Below are positions 1-10,494 of a DNA stretch of 64,000 nucleotides, piece after piece. Numbering within the stretch: the first letter of the stretch is position 1; each line of letters begins with the position of its first letter. This DNA is from Antrihabitans auranticaus. Lineage in GTDB: Bacteria > Actinomycetota > Actinomycetes > Mycobacteriales > Mycobacteriaceae. A program made the position numbers and the translations under genes. Location of the stretch: the NCBI RefSeq assembly GCF_016481275.1, contig NZ_JAEMNW010000005.1, positions 186,001-250,000 on the forward strand, given 5' to 3'. The notes beneath the pieces are model-generated. The model searched no databases. It was given only the letters and a program-made list of their open reading frames with translations, and was not told the origin of the DNA.

Positions 1-1
1 T

Positions 2-214
2 TCGTCGGTGTTCTTTCACCCCGACGGCGAGCGCGGTCGCGCACGGTCCCAGCGCGAGATGCGCGCAAAAGAAATCTGCCGGCAGTGCCCCGTGCTCGCA
101 CAGTGCCGTTCGCACGCCCTGAACGTCGCCGAACCGTACGGAATCTGGGGCGGAATGTCGGAAACCGAGCGCGAACTGCACTCTCGCCGGGTTCGTAGGC
201 GCATCGCGGTCTGA
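2..214 (+). CDS. whiB3: WhiB-family Fe-S regulator, WhiB3-like (5' truncated by window edge)
   Basis: This is the C-terminal part of a WhiB protein, a small [4Fe-4S] redox-responsive transcription regulator that binds the primary sigma factor. Three of the four cluster cysteines are visible in a C-x2-C-x5-C arrangement (CRQCPVLAQC). The G-[IV]-W-G-G turn (GIWGGMSETER) and a basic C-terminus (RRVRRR) for DNA contact follow. The first cysteine and the true start lie outside the window; the frame is open to base 2. Identification as WhiB3 rests on the phrase FFHPDGERGRAR and on the neighbouring groEL1-groES-tsaD-rimI-tsaB-tsaE-alr order, which matches the M. tuberculosis whiB3 region. WhiB2 is the main alternative. 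Confidence 0.85.
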   Translation, partial: SSVFFHPDGERGRARSQREMRAKEICRQCPVLAQCRSHALNVAEPYGIWGGMSETERELHSRRVRRRIAV

Positions 215-306
215 CCGCGCTCGGCCCTGCGAATCGGGCCCCGCACCGGCTCCTGGTCGATCGACTGGCGATTGTTACAAAAACGCCATCGATCAGGGTT
301 AACGTT

Positions 307-960
307 GTGACCGATGATCTCGATCGGATACCTGTGACGGAACAACGCGCAACCGAGCCCGAAGATGCGCGATGCGCAACCGACATCGGTCGTGTGCGCG
401 CTGCGCGACGCGATGAAGCTGCCGCCCTCGACAAACTGCTGCAAAGAACCGCCGGGGGCGACAAGGGGGCTTTCGCTGCGCTCTACGACCTCACGAGCTC
501 CCGTGTCTTCGGAATGACCTTGCGGGTTCTTCGCGATCCCGGCTTCGCCGAGGAAACCTCGCAGGAGGTCTATCTGCAGGTCTGGCGAACGGCCGGCAGC
601 TTCGACCCAGCAAAAGGATCCGCGCAATCCTGGCTCATGACACTCGCGCACCGGCGCGCGGTCGACAGGGTTCGCTCGGAGCAGTCCAATACCGATCGCG
701 AGATCGTATACGAATCCAAGAACAACCCCGGCGAGTTCGATCAGGTGACAGAAGAGGTCTGGGATCGCATTGAGCGCCGCGCTGTATTAGAGTGCCTCGA
801 CACGCTTACGCCGACGCAGCGCGAATCTGTTGCGTTGGCGTATTACGGTGGACGTACATATCGCGAGGTAGCTGCCGACCTCGGGGTAGCCGTACCCACT
901 ATCAAGTCCAGGATTCGTGACGGACTTATACGACTCAGAGGATGTTTGGGGGTGGGCTGA
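307..960 (+). CDS. sigK: ECF sigma factor, SigK-like (copy 1)
   Basis: Extracytoplasmic-function sigma factor of 217 residues with a GTG start. Sigma region 2 lies at about residues 55-124 (core helix VLRDPGFAEETSQEVYLQVW, then the -10 recognition segment WLMTLAHRRAVDRVR). Region 4 is at about 158-210, with a helix-turn-helix around YREVAADLGVAVPTIKSRI. The C-terminus LRGCLG is shared with the second copy at 2621. The stop codon overlaps the start of an RskA-type anti-sigma factor, as expected for a SigK-RskA pair. In M. tuberculosis SigK controls mpt70 and mpt83, and an MPT70/83-like gene lies just downstream here. No convincing SigK promoter was seen in front of this copy. Confidence 0.9.
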   Translation: MTDDLDRIPVTEQRATEPEDARCATDIGRVRAARRDEAAALDKLLQRTAGGDKGAFAALYDLTSSRVFGMTLRVLRDPGFAEETSQEVYLQVWRTAGSFDPAKGSAQSWLMTLAHRRAVDRVRSEQSNTDREIVYESKNNPGEFDQVTEEVWDRIERRAVLECLDTLTPTQRESVALAYYGGRTYREVAADLGVAVPTIKSRIRDGLIRLRGCLGVG

Positions 961-1724
961 TGGACGACGAGGCAATCGACCTCGCACATGCCTACGCACT
1001 CGACACCCTCGATGAAGCTGAGCGACAGGCGGTCACCGCCTTTCTCGACGGCGCGGACGAGACGCTGCGCGGCGAGTTCGAGGCAACGGTTCGGCAAACC
1101 CGTGAGACGCTAGCCACCCTGAGTTCGACCGTTGCGGTCGACCCGCCTATCACGCTGCGCGCGCGGTTGCTCGAGCAGATCGTCGACACACCGCAGGATC
1201 GAGTCGAGCCCAAGCCTGTCACCAGCGAGTCGGCGGACGCCGTCGCGCCGCCTACCTCACTGGCCGAACGGCGTGCACGTCTGCGCCGTTGGCAGCTCGC
1301 GGTCGTCGCCGCTGCCGCAGCCGTCGTTTTACTGGTCGGCGGGGCAGTCGTCGGGTACAACATGCGCGACCAGGCCACTCAGTCCGTCACCGAAGCAGTG
1401 CTTGCCGCTCCCGACGCACGAACCATCCAGACGCCGCTCACCGTGGGCGGAGTCGCGACAGTCGTGTATTCCAAAGACGAGAACGCGGCCGTGCTCCTGA
1501 TCGACGACCTGTCCGGACCACCGGCCGATTCCGTGTACCAAATGTGGCTGATCGACAAGGAGCCGGTTTCCGCGGGCATCATCGCGCCCGACCAGGTGTC
1601 TGCGATAACGACCGCGGTCATCGAGGATGTCGGCAGCGCGTCTACGTTGGCCTTCAGCGTGGAGCCGCCCGGCGGCTCCCCCGCGCCAACCACCGATCCG
1701 TTCGCGGCGATCTCGCTGGCCTGA
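960..1724 (+). CDS. rskA: anti-sigma-K factor, RskA-like (copy 1)
   Basis: Membrane anti-sigma factor of 254 residues that should sequester the SigK encoded just upstream. The chosen ATG overlaps the sigma stop (TGATG), giving an N-terminus (MDDEAIDLAHAYALDTL) that aligns with the second copy. The cytoplasmic sigma-binding part is residues 1-110, one membrane helix lies at about 112-133 (WQLAVVAAAAAVVLLVGG), and the rest is the extracytoplasmic RskA domain with the family phrases VYQMWLID and AFSVEPPGGS. Release of the sigma factor in this family is by regulated intramembrane proteolysis, here inferred. The next gene is 236 bp away; the gap holds an imperfect inverted repeat at about 1724-1790 that may end this operon. 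Confidence 0.9.
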   Translation: MDDEAIDLAHAYALDTLDEAERQAVTAFLDGADETLRGEFEATVRQTRETLATLSSTVAVDPPITLRARLLEQIVDTPQDRVEPKPVTSESADAVAPPTSLAERRARLRRWQLAVVAAAAAVVLLVGGAVVGYNMRDQATQSVTEAVLAAPDARTIQTPLTVGGVATVVYSKDENAAVLLIDDLSGPPADSVYQMWLIDKEPVSAGIIAPDQVSAITTAVIEDVGSASTLAFSVEPPGGSPAPTTDPFAAISLA

Positions 1725-1895
1725 TCGGACACCGGATTCGGCGCTGACTCGCCCGTACGACCGGGTCGATTCGCGCCGGAAATCCGATCGGTGCCATCTA
1801 ATCAGCCTCGCGTGACGAATCGCTTGTGTGAGGAATTCGCGCGGCTGACTGCTCCACCAGATTCGTGCCTCCGCGAAAACTCGTCACAGTTCGTT

Positions 1896-1922
1896 CCATC
1901 CGGGTCGGGACATGCTCCGAAT
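1896..1922 (+). promoter_or_regulatory. candidate SigK promoter upstream of fasciclin lipoprotein
   Basis: CCATCC at 1896-1901 and CCGAAT at 1917-1922 match the -35 and -10 hexamers reported for M. tuberculosis SigK promoters, with a 15-base spacer (slightly short). It lies 38 bases ahead of the lipoprotein start, so this gene and the sigK2-rskA2 pair 12 bases behind it would be transcribed together. Confidence 0.6.
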
Positions 1923-1960
1923 TCCATGGGACATCGACACTTTCAGGGAAGGCACAACCA

Positions 1961-2608
1961 ATGCCACTCGGCACCTCGCGACTTGTCGTCGCAGCAGCAA
2001 CCATAGGCGTTGCGCTGCTTGGCTTGTCGGCGTGCTCGTCCGATGAGAGTGACTCGAACGAAGCGACCTCCAGCGCCACGGAAACAACGGCGGCGGTGAC
2101 GAGCGGAGCCGAACCGGCTGCCGCTCTGGTGGGTCCGGGCTGCGCAGCGTATGCGGCGGCGAATCCCGACGGCGCGGGCTCGGTAACCGGTATGGCGCAG
2201 GATCCGGTAGCCGTCGCAGCCGGTAACAACCCGCTGCTCACGACCCTGACAGCAGCCGTATCGGGCCAGCTGAACCCGAAGGTCAATCTGGTCGACACCC
2301 TCAACGGTAGCGAGTTCACCGTCTTCGCGCCCGTCGATGACGCGTTCGCGAAGATCGACCCCGCGACCATCGAGACGCTGAAGACCGACGATCCCCTGCT
2401 TACGAAGATCCTCACGTACCACGTGGTACCGGGCAGGCTGGCACCCAGCGAGATCGCGGGCGAGCTGACAACGGTCGAAGGCGGAAAGGTCTCGGTCAGC
2501 GGGTCCGGCGACACGCTGAAGGTCAACGACAGCAACGTCGTGTGCGGTGGAGTGAGCACCGCGAACGCGACTGTCTATCTCATCGATTCAGTACTGATGC
2601 CGCAGTGA
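1961..2608 (+). CDS. fasciclin-domain lipoprotein, MPT83/MPT70-like
   Basis: Secreted lipoprotein of 215 residues. The ATG at 1961 was chosen because a purine-rich site (AGGGAAGG, 1945-1952) precedes it and because it gives a clean lipoprotein signal peptide with lipobox LSAC (Cys25). After a Ser/Thr-rich linker, the remainder is one FAS1 domain (about residues 75-213) with the typical [14 protein letters not shown] and [13 protein letters not shown] stretches. FAS1 proteins act in cell adhesion or surface interaction; MPT83 and MPT70 are the SigK-controlled members in tubercle bacilli. Its position between two sigK-rskA pairs and the SigK-type promoter in front indicate the same regulatory link here. 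Confidence 0.9.
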   Translation: MPLGTSRLVVAAATIGVALLGLSACSSDESDSNEATSSATETTAAVTSGAEPAAALVGPGCAAYAAANPDGAGSVTGMAQDPVAVAAGNNPLLTTLTAAVSGQLNPKVNLVDTLNGSEFTVFAPVDDAFAKIDPATIETLKTDDPLLTKILTYHVVPGRLAPSEIAGELTTVEGGKVSVSGSGDTLKVNDSNVVCGGVSTANATVYLIDSVLMPQ

Positions 2609-2620
2609 CGCGGTAGCGCC

Positions 2621-3247
2621 ATGAACAGGACTGTAGTGACCGACGAATCCGAGCTCAGCTGCCCGACCGATATGGCCTATGTGGTAGCGGCGCGGACGGC
2701 CGAGACCGCCGAGCTGGGCGCGCTCTTGGAGGCTACCGCGACCGGCGATACAGGCGCCTTCTCGGAACTGTACAAACGCACGTCATCGCGGGTTTACGGG
2801 ATGGTCCTGCGGGTTCTGCGCGACCCCGGTTATGCGGAGGAGACCGCACAAGAAGTCTTTCTGCAGATCTGGAAGCAGGCCGGCACGTTCGACACTGCAA
2901 AGGGTTCCGCGATCGCGTGGATGATGACGCTCGCACATCGCCGCGCCATCGATCGGGTGCGATCGGAGCAGTCCAGCGCCGACCGCGAACACGTTTACGA
3001 AACCCGGAACTATCGGGACGAGTTCGATCAGGTGACAGAAGAGGTGTGGCGGCGTTTCGAACGCCAGGCCGTCCTCGACTGCCTCAACGCGCTCACGCCG
3101 ACGCAGCGTGAGTCGCTGACCATTGCGTACTACGGCGGACTGTCCTATCGCGAAGTAGCCGACGATCTCGGCGTCGCCGTACCCACAGTGAAATCGCGGA
3201 TCCGCGACGGACTGATCAAGCTCAGAGGATGTTTGGGAGTGATGTGA
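2621..3247 (+). CDS. sigK: ECF sigma factor, SigK-like (copy 2)
   Basis: Second SigK-type sigma factor, 208 residues. Region 2 (VLRDPGYAEETAQEVFLQIW, WMMTLAHRRAIDRVRSEQ) and region 4 (YREVADDLGVAVPTVKSRI) are almost the same as in the copy at 307, and the two genes share a 26-base identical block (733-758 and 3020-3045). The N-terminal 45 residues differ. It follows the fasciclin lipoprotein by 12 bases, so it is probably in the same transcript and may amplify its own expression through the SigK promoter at 1896. The RskA partner begins 2 bases after the stop. Confidence 0.9.
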   Translation: MNRTVVTDESELSCPTDMAYVVAARTAETAELGALLEATATGDTGAFSELYKRTSSRVYGMVLRVLRDPGYAEETAQEVFLQIWKQAGTFDTAKGSAIAWMMTLAHRRAIDRVRSEQSSADREHVYETRNYRDEFDQVTEEVWRRFERQAVLDCLNALTPTQRESLTIAYYGGLSYREVADDLGVAVPTVKSRIRDGLIKLRGCLGVM

Positions 3248-3248
3248 G

Positions 3249-3992
3249 ATGAACGAGGCCCATCTGGACCTGGCGAATGCCTACGCTCTCGGCATTCTGG
3301 AGGACGACGAGCAACGTGCCGTACGGGCGTTGCGAAACGGATCGGACACAAGCGCACGAGCAGAGTTCGAGAACGCTGTGCGGCAAGCGCGCGAAACTCT
3401 TGCAACTGTTTCGCTGCTGACGGTCGCCACACCGCCGCCCGGACTGCTCGAGCGGGTACTTGCCCAGATCCTCGACGAGGGAGCAGCAGGAGCGACGCTG
3501 TCGCCACTACAGGCCACTCCGGTCGACGACCTCGCCGAGCGACGCAACGCGAAGTCGCGCTGGCGCTGGGCCTTGGGCGCCGCAGCAGCAGTAGCGGTGC
3601 TGGCCGGCGGTACGGTGATCGGCAATCAGTTGCGCGAAACCAACCAGACCTCGGTTGCCGAGTCGATCGTTGCCGCACCCGACCTGCAAACCGTCCGGGT
3701 CACGTTGCCCGAGGGCGGTTCGGCGACCGCGCTGTACTCGAAGGACGCCGACGCAGCGATCGTGATGATGGTCGATGTTCCCCCGGCAGGCCCCGACTCG
3801 GTGTACCAGATGTGGCTCATCGCGGGAACTGAGCAACCGAAGTCGGCAGGCCTCCTGCCCGACCTCGCGCCGACGACCACGGCCGTGCTCACCGACTTGG
3901 ACAACGCGTCGACGCTGGCGTTCAGCGTCGAACCGACCGGCGGCTCCGAGCAGCCCACAACCACACCTTTCGCGGTCCTCACGCTTGCCTGA
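3249..3992 (+). CDS. rskA: anti-sigma-K factor, RskA-like (copy 2)
   Basis: Membrane anti-sigma factor of 247 residues, partner of the SigK copy just before it. The N-terminal sigma-binding domain (MNEAHLDLANAYALGILEDD) is followed by a membrane helix at about residues 105-125 and an extracytoplasmic RskA domain containing VYQMWLIAG and AFSVEPTGGS. Sequence and layout parallel the copy at 960, so the pair arose by duplication of the whole sigK-rskA unit. The gene is convergent with groEL1; two hairpins (3996-4068 and 4091-4125) separate them. Confidence 0.9.
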   Translation: MNEAHLDLANAYALGILEDDEQRAVRALRNGSDTSARAEFENAVRQARETLATVSLLTVATPPPGLLERVLAQILDEGAAGATLSPLQATPVDDLAERRNAKSRWRWALGAAAAVAVLAGGTVIGNQLRETNQTSVAESIVAAPDLQTVRVTLPEGGSATALYSKDADAAIVMMVDVPPAGPDSVYQMWLIAGTEQPKSAGLLPDLAPTTTAVLTDLDNASTLAFSVEPTGGSEQPTTTPFAVLTLA

Positions 3993-3995
3993 AGC

Positions 3996-4068
3996 GCCGC
4001 ACTCCTTTTCGGGATCCGCATCGACTTTCTGGCCGTCAACCGGTGCGGATCCCGAGGAGGAGTGCGGC
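3996..4068. repeat. long inverted repeat (25-base arms) after rskA2
   Basis: Arms 3996-4020 and 4044-4068 are complementary over 25 positions except two that can form G-U pairs in RNA, around a 23-base loop. It starts 3 bases after the rskA2 stop. There is no U-run behind it, so it may protect the 3' end of the mRNA or help termination. Confidence 0.7.
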
Positions 4069-4090
4069 CCTGAGGGTTTCGCAACAAACG

Positions 4091-4125
4091 ACGAAGGCTC
4101 CCGGACGATGTCCGGGAGCCTTCGT
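4091..4125. terminator. bidirectional terminator between rskA2 and groEL1
   Basis: Perfect 15-bp stem (4091-4105 with 4111-4125) and a 5-base loop, located between the convergent rskA2 and groEL1. The flanks are moderately T-rich on both strands. Confidence 0.75.
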
Positions 4126-4146
4126 GTGTTCGTGTCTGCAGAAAAC

Positions 4147-6228
<2,082 letters not shown>

Positions 6229-6328
6229 TCATCCCCGGACTAGTCGGTTTGGTGCTGTTCGATTCTCACGATGATGACCCTTCGCCGAATCCCGTCGTCG
6301 CGGGTGCCGGGATCAAGCTCGGTGTCAC

Positions 6329-6355
6329 CTAGCACTCTATACACGCGAGTGCCAG
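6329..6355. promoter_or_regulatory. CIRCE operator (HrcA binding site)
   Basis: The 9-9-9 inverted repeat CTAGCACTC - 9 bases - GAGTGCCAG differs from the CIRCE consensus (TTAGCACTC-N9-GAGTGCTAA) at three outer positions (the first base of the left arm and two positions of the right arm). HrcA represses groE operons from this site in most Gram-positive bacteria. Confidence 0.9.
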
Positions 6356-6362
6356 CGCTCAA
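6336..6362 (-). promoter_or_regulatory. groES-groEL1 promoter overlapping CIRCE
   Basis: Read on the minus strand, TTGAGC (6362-6357) and TATAGA (6341-6336) form a plausible -35/-10 pair with a short 15-base spacer. The -10 box sits inside the CIRCE repeat, so repressor binding would block polymerase directly. Confidence 0.55.
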
Positions 6363-6566
6363 GGGTGGAGTGTGCTGATTCGAGTCCGCTCTCCGCGAAA
6401 CGCTCCCATCGATTTCCAATGTGATCTTCGTTTCTGTAACGTTCAGATAACGGAGGAGACTGTATTGTCAGAGTTGAGACATTTCGCGTGCCGGAGCTTG
6501 GAGGAGCCCGCACATCGATCTGACTCACATCGAAACGAGGGGACCCCTGCCGGCAGGAGGTGAACT

Positions 6567-8081
6567 ATGCGTACCGCACTGGGTGTATCAGCTGGTAGCG
6601 AAGTAGTTGGTTCAGTTCTGCTGACTACTGCGCCGAACGGCGCGCAAACCACCGAGTACCGCGTCATCTCAGCTGACGAAGAGGCCAACACCGATCTCGG
6701 CGAGCTCATTGCGTCGTCGATCGAGCTGATGACGACACAACTTCCCAGCGAAACCATCCAGCCGGATGGCATCGCTGTCGCGTATCGAACGAAAGATCAG
6801 ACTCAGCACATCCGCTCGGCCGTCGGCAGCAGGCGGCACGACCTGCAATTGGTTCCGGAGACGGCCGCGGCGTTGACGTATCTGCGCAGTACCGGCGAGG
6901 TCGCGCAACACGAAACGATCGCGCTCTTCGATCTCGGGGCCACCGGGCTCACTGTCACCGTCATCGATCAGGTTGACGGAACTGTGCACGATTCGCGCCG
7001 CACAGACGCTGTCAGTGGGCGCAAGATCGACGACCTCGTCTGCGACTACCTGCTCGCGGAACATTTCGCGAACGACCGAACCGAACGACCGAGCAGTGAA
7101 CGACTCGGCGCAGGAACCCTGTTGCGGCGCGCCCGCGCGGCGAAAGAACATCTGTCCTCCAGCGATGCAGTCACGATCGATCACGTCGCGGGCCGCCCGC
7201 TGAAACTGACGCGCGAGGAGTTCGACGACCTGATCAGCGCGCAGTGCGCGACAGCGACCGCGTTCGCCAAGGACGTGTTCGACGCAGCGCCCCACCGTCC
7301 TGGAATCGTGGCGGTCATCGGCGGTGGCGGAAACATCCCGGCCATCCACACGGCACTGGTCGACGCGCTGGACCTGCCTGTGCTCACCGTCGACGAGCCC
7401 GAAGCGGTCATCGCCAAGGGCGCCGCACTACTCGCAGATTCGGCCGGTCCGCTGGCGTTTCCGATCGTCAGCATGGGCACCGACGCGCCGATCGGCACCT
7501 TCACAAAGGTCGCGGGAGCGCTCATCGGCGCGTTCGTGGTCGTCGGACTGGTCATCGGCTACGGCGTGCAGGCACTTTCACCGGCCACCGACGACACCGG
7601 CAGCGTGTCACCGGCTGGGACGAGCAGCCCGCAGACAACCGAACAGCTCGTGACGACCGAACCGACGACCGCTGCCCCCATCGTGAGCGAAACCGGGGCA
7701 TCGTTCCCGACCTACGAATCGCCCGGTGGTAGCGCGCCTACGACGACCATCCGGCACGAGGCACCCCGGGAGTCGTATTCGAGCGCCGAGGCTTCGTCGT
7801 CGACCTCGACCACCACGACGACCACCACGCGGACACCCGTACCGACTCTGCGTCCGGCGCCGGACCTGCCGATGATTCCGTGGCCGGAGATTCAGCGCTT
7901 CTTCCCGCGGCCGAACACACCGGCACCTTCTGCCACCGCCACGCCGACGGACGAGAGCCCGCAGAGCGAGGCGCCGCAGCCCGACGGGACCGAATCTCCG
8001 ACTCAGGACGAAACCAGCACGGAGACAACCGAACCCGCGACACCGCTGAACCGACCGGACACCGGTTCCAGCGGCGGCTAG
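6567..8081 (+). CDS. Hsp70/actin-fold protein with membrane anchor and Pro/Thr-rich tail
   Basis: Protein of 504 residues. Residues 1-305 resemble the nucleotide-binding half of Hsp70: a phosphate-2-like stretch LFDLGATGLTVTV, a late adenosine motif VAVIGGGGNIPAIHTAL, and the proline-flanked PETAAALTYL. The phosphate-1 strand at the N-terminus is degenerate and there is no substrate-binding domain. A single membrane helix (about 313-335, ALIGAFVVVGLVIGYGV) is followed by about 170 extracytoplasmic residues rich in Ser, Thr and Pro, including a run of threonines. The start is set by a strong AGGAGGTGA site. It is divergent from groES and ends 2 bases from tsaD. Its role is unknown; the layout suggests a membrane sensor or assembly protein rather than a chaperone. 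Confidence 0.75.
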   Translation: MRTALGVSAGSEVVGSVLLTTAPNGAQTTEYRVISADEEANTDLGELIASSIELMTTQLPSETIQPDGIAVAYRTKDQTQHIRSAVGSRRHDLQLVPETAAALTYLRSTGEVAQHETIALFDLGATGLTVTVIDQVDGTVHDSRRTDAVSGRKIDDLVCDYLLAEHFANDRTERPSSERLGAGTLLRRARAAKEHLSSSDAVTIDHVAGRPLKLTREEFDDLISAQCATATAFAKDVFDAAPHRPGIVAVIGGGGNIPAIHTALVDALDLPVLTVDEPEAVIAKGAALLADSAGPLAFPIVSMGTDAPIGTFTKVAGALIGAFVVVGLVIGYGVQALSPATDDTGSVSPAGTSSPQTTEQLVTTEPTTAAPIVSETGASFPTYESPGGSAPTTTIRHEAPRESYSSAEASSSTSTTTTTTTRTPVPTLRPAPDLPMIPWPEIQRFFPRPNTPAPSATATPTDESPQSEAPQPDGTESPTQDETSTETTEPATPLNRPDTGSSGG

Positions 8082-8083
8082 TT

Positions 8084-9121
8084 CTACGCGACGACCTGGC
8101 TGACGGCCACCGACAAGCCCGGATCCGTCGCCGCGGTGAGCTTCGACGGGGCCGCCCCACCGGCAACGATGTGTGCGCCCAGGGACGCGATCATCACGCC
8201 GTTGTCAGTGCAGAGCCGCGGCTTGGGCACCCGCAGCCTGATTCCCGCGTCCTCGCATCTTTCCTGCGCCATGGCACGGATTCGTGAGTTTGCAGTCGCG
8301 CCGCCGCCGAGCACGAGGGTGTCGACCCCGGAGTCGCGCGCCGCCCGGACGGCTTTCATCGTGAGAACGTCGGCAACTGCTTCCTGAAAACTCGCGGAGA
8401 TGTCCGCGATCGGAAGTTGTTCGCCCGCACGTTCCTTCGCCTCGACGAAGCGCGCGACGGCTGTCTTCAGACCTGAGAAGGAGAAGTCGTGCCGGGCGTC
8501 GCGCGGACCCGTCATCGCACGCGGGAACGCGATCGCAGATCGATCCCCTTCTTGCGCAGCAGCATCGAGCGCCGGACCGCCCGGGTATCCGAGGCCCAGC
8601 AGCCGCGCGACTTTGTCGAACGCTTCGCCGGCCGCATCGTCGACCGTGCTGCCCAATTCCACGATCGGTTGCCCCAGGTCCGTCACATGCAACAGGTGGG
8701 TATGGCCACCCGACACCAGCAGTGCAACGCACGCCGGCATCGGACCGTGCTCGAGGGTGTCGACGGCAACGTGGCCGCCGAGATGATTCACGGCGTAGAA
8801 CGGCACATCCCAAGCGGCTGCATATGCCTTGGCGGCAGCAACGCCGACCAGCAGCGCACCCGCCAGACCCGGACCGATCGTCACGGCCAAGGCGTCGGGT
8901 TTCGCGATTCCGGCCGCCGCCAGAGCCCGCCGCATCGTCGGAACGATCGCTTCGAGGTGCGCCCGCGACGCGATTTCGGGTACGACCCCGCCGAATCTCG
9001 CGTGCTGATCGACGCTCGACGCGACTTCGTCGGCGAGCAGTACGCAGGTTCCGTCCGACCGCCATTCGACGATCCCGACGCCGGTCTCGTCACACGAGCT
9101 CTCGATCCCCATCACGATCAT
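8084..9121 (-). CDS. tsaD: tRNA N6-threonylcarbamoyladenosine transferase TsaD
   Basis: Kae1/Qri7-family enzyme of 345 residues that transfers the threonylcarbamoyl group to A37 of ANN-decoding tRNAs together with TsaB and TsaE. Visible family features are the start [14 protein letters not shown], the metal-binding NHLGGH pair of histidines, the GGHTHL loop, and the C-terminal aspartate in CTDNGVMIA. The ATG at 9121 overlaps the rimI stop by four bases (ATGA) and replaces a longer, unconserved extension. It is the last gene of the tsaE - small ORF - tsaB - rimI - tsaD string. Confidence 0.97.
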   Translation of the reverse strand: MIVMGIESSCDETGVGIVEWRSDGTCVLLADEVASSVDQHARFGGVVPEIASRAHLEAIVPTMRRALAAAGIAKPDALAVTIGPGLAGALLVGVAAAKAYAAAWDVPFYAVNHLGGHVAVDTLEHGPMPACVALLVSGGHTHLLHVTDLGQPIVELGSTVDDAAGEAFDKVARLLGLGYPGGPALDAAAQEGDRSAIAFPRAMTGPRDARHDFSFSGLKTAVARFVEAKERAGEQLPIADISASFQEAVADVLTMKAVRAARDSGVDTLVLGGGATANSRIRAMAQERCEDAGIRLRVPKPRLCTDNGVMIASLGAHIVAGGAAPSKLTAATDPGLSVAVSQVVA

Positions 9122-9603
9122 TGGCTGTCCTTCTCGCGAGCCGGCATACACATCGTGTAAGCATCGGCACCGCTCGGTTGGTAGTACCGCGGCCGTGTTC
9201 CGACGATCTCGAATCCGAACTTGCGGTAGAGCGCTATAGCGGGTTCGTTGTCTGTCCGCACCTCGAGATAGACCGGGCCGCCGTGCTTTTCGGAGTGCCG
9301 CAGGAGCGCGGTCAACAGCTGGGCACCGACGCCGAGCCGGTGATAATCGGGATCGACACCGATGGTGTGGACCTCGGATTCCGGGCTGAACCTGTTGCCG
9401 AGCAACGCAACTCCCGCGTACCCGACAAGCGCGGTGCTCGCGGCGGCAGCGAATCGTGCTGCGTAGTAATGATTATGGCGCGCAGCGAGTTCGGAGCGGA
9501 ACGCGGCAGCACTCCAGGGATCGTCGCCCGGAAAGAGCACCTGCTCGAGCTCGGCGCACCGGTCGACGTCCGCGACGGTGAGCGGGTCGATCGTGATCGT
9601 CAT
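9118..9603 (-). CDS. rimI: ribosomal-protein-alanine N-acetyltransferase RimI
   Basis: GNAT acetyltransferase of 161 residues. The acetyl-CoA pyrophosphate loop is [10 protein letters not shown] and the C-terminal fold shows [18 protein letters not shown], as in RimI. RimI acetylates the N-terminus of ribosomal protein S18; actinobacterial forms may have wider targets. Start and stop both overlap neighbours by four bases (tsaB upstream, tsaD downstream), so translation is coupled. The tsaB-rimI-tsaD linkage is the conserved order. Confidence 0.93.
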   Translation of the reverse strand: MTITIDPLTVADVDRCAELEQVLFPGDDPWSAAAFRSELAARHNHYYAARFAAAASTALVGYAGVALLGNRFSPESEVHTIGVDPDYHRLGVGAQLLTALLRHSEKHGGPVYLEVRTDNEPAIALYRKFGFEIVGTRPRYYQPSGADAYTMCMPAREKDSQ

Positions 9604-10253
9604 TTCTTTCGGCCTGCAGCGGCGACTGCGTCCGGGCGTCGCAGGTAGAGCGGAACCAGCGGATCGGGGGTCGCACCGGCGGTGAGTTGCGCTGCGGCCG
9701 CGCCGACCAGGCCAACCGGCGACGGGCTTTCGGTCGGTTCGACCGGCAGGTCGAAGTAGTCGACGTGCTCGGCCGCACCGGCGATGATCTGCGCGGACCC
9801 GACGTCGAGGTCGGCAGGTTTACAGACCGCGGGGCCATCGACTCGGCGTCCCGCCTTGTAGCGCGCCCAGTACACCTCGCGACGCCGAGCGTCGGTGACC
9901 ACGAGCAGTTCCCGATCGGTCGCCACAGCTTGTGCGATCGCGTCGAGGCTGCAGACCCCGTAGACGGGAATCCCGAGGGCGTCACCGAACGCAGCCGCCG
10001 TCGCCATGCCGACGCGCAAACCGGTGAACGGACCGGGCCCGGTTCCGACGACGACACCGTCGAGATCGGTCGGCTTGTAGCCCGCCTCGGCGAGGCATTC
10101 CAGGATCTGGGGAGTCAGCACCTCTGCGTGCGCGCGCGAACTCACCGTCAACCGGCGAGCGAGTTCACGGATGGATGCGGGTTCGGTGCCCCCGAATTCG
10201 ACGACACCCGCAGTAACTGCGCTGGTAGAGGTGTCGACCGCAAGTAGCAGCAT
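9600..10253 (-). CDS. tsaB: tRNA t6A synthesis protein TsaB
   Basis: Protein of 217 residues of the TsaB (YeaZ) family, an inactive TsaD paralogue that dimerises with TsaD in the t6A complex. The ASKHA-type start MLLLAVDTSTSAVTAGVVE and the GTGPGPFTGLRVGMATA loop are typical. It overlaps rimI by four bases. A 61-codon small gene and tsaE lie upstream on the same strand. Confidence 0.95.
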   Translation of the reverse strand: MLLLAVDTSTSAVTAGVVEFGGTEPASIRELARRLTVSSRAHAEVLTPQILECLAEAGYKPTDLDGVVVGTGPGPFTGLRVGMATAAAFGDALGIPVYGVCSLDAIAQAVATDRELLVVTDARRREVYWARYKAGRRVDGPAVCKPADLDVGSAQIIAGAAEHVDYFDLPVEPTESPSPVGLVGAAAAQLTAGATPDPLVPLYLRRPDAVAAAGRKK

Positions 10254-10299
10254 GATGGATCAACGATACCCGGTGGCTCGGAGAGACCTGCGTCTCATG

Positions 10300-10485
10300 T
10301 CAGGGACGCTGCAGCCAACCCTGTGCGCGCCGTTCTTCGTACTCGGCGTCGGTCAACGGGCGCTTGTTCCTGGGCTTGCGCTCGGGCGCGTTCCCCGGTT
10401 CGGAGCCGATCGGGCCGCGATGTACCCATCCCTGTGCCCGGTGAAAGTCGAAGTATGTGTCGTCATCGTCGCGTTCTTCGGCCAT
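10300..10485 (-). CDS. small hypothetical protein with duplicated RAQGW motif
   Basis: A 61-residue reading frame fits between tsaE (10 bases upstream) and tsaB on the same strand. Codon third positions are strongly GC-rich as in neighbouring genes, which supports coding. The product is highly charged, with an acidic start (EERDDDDTY) and two copies of R-A-Q-G-W, one near residue 16 and one at the C-terminus. No signal peptide or membrane helix. A weak purine site (GGTGAAG) overlaps the tsaE stop. No family recognised; location suggests cotranscription with the t6A genes, but function is unknown. Confidence 0.55.
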   Translation of the reverse strand: MAEERDDDDTYFDFHRAQGWVHRGPIGSEPGNAPERKPRNKRPLTDAEYEERRAQGWLQRP

Positions 10486-10494
10486 CGATTCACT

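Noticed and set aside
222-241. Possible terminator after whiB (GGCCC ... GGGCC)
   Set aside because: Only a 5-bp stem with an 8-base loop and no T-run; too weak to call in this GC-rich sequence.
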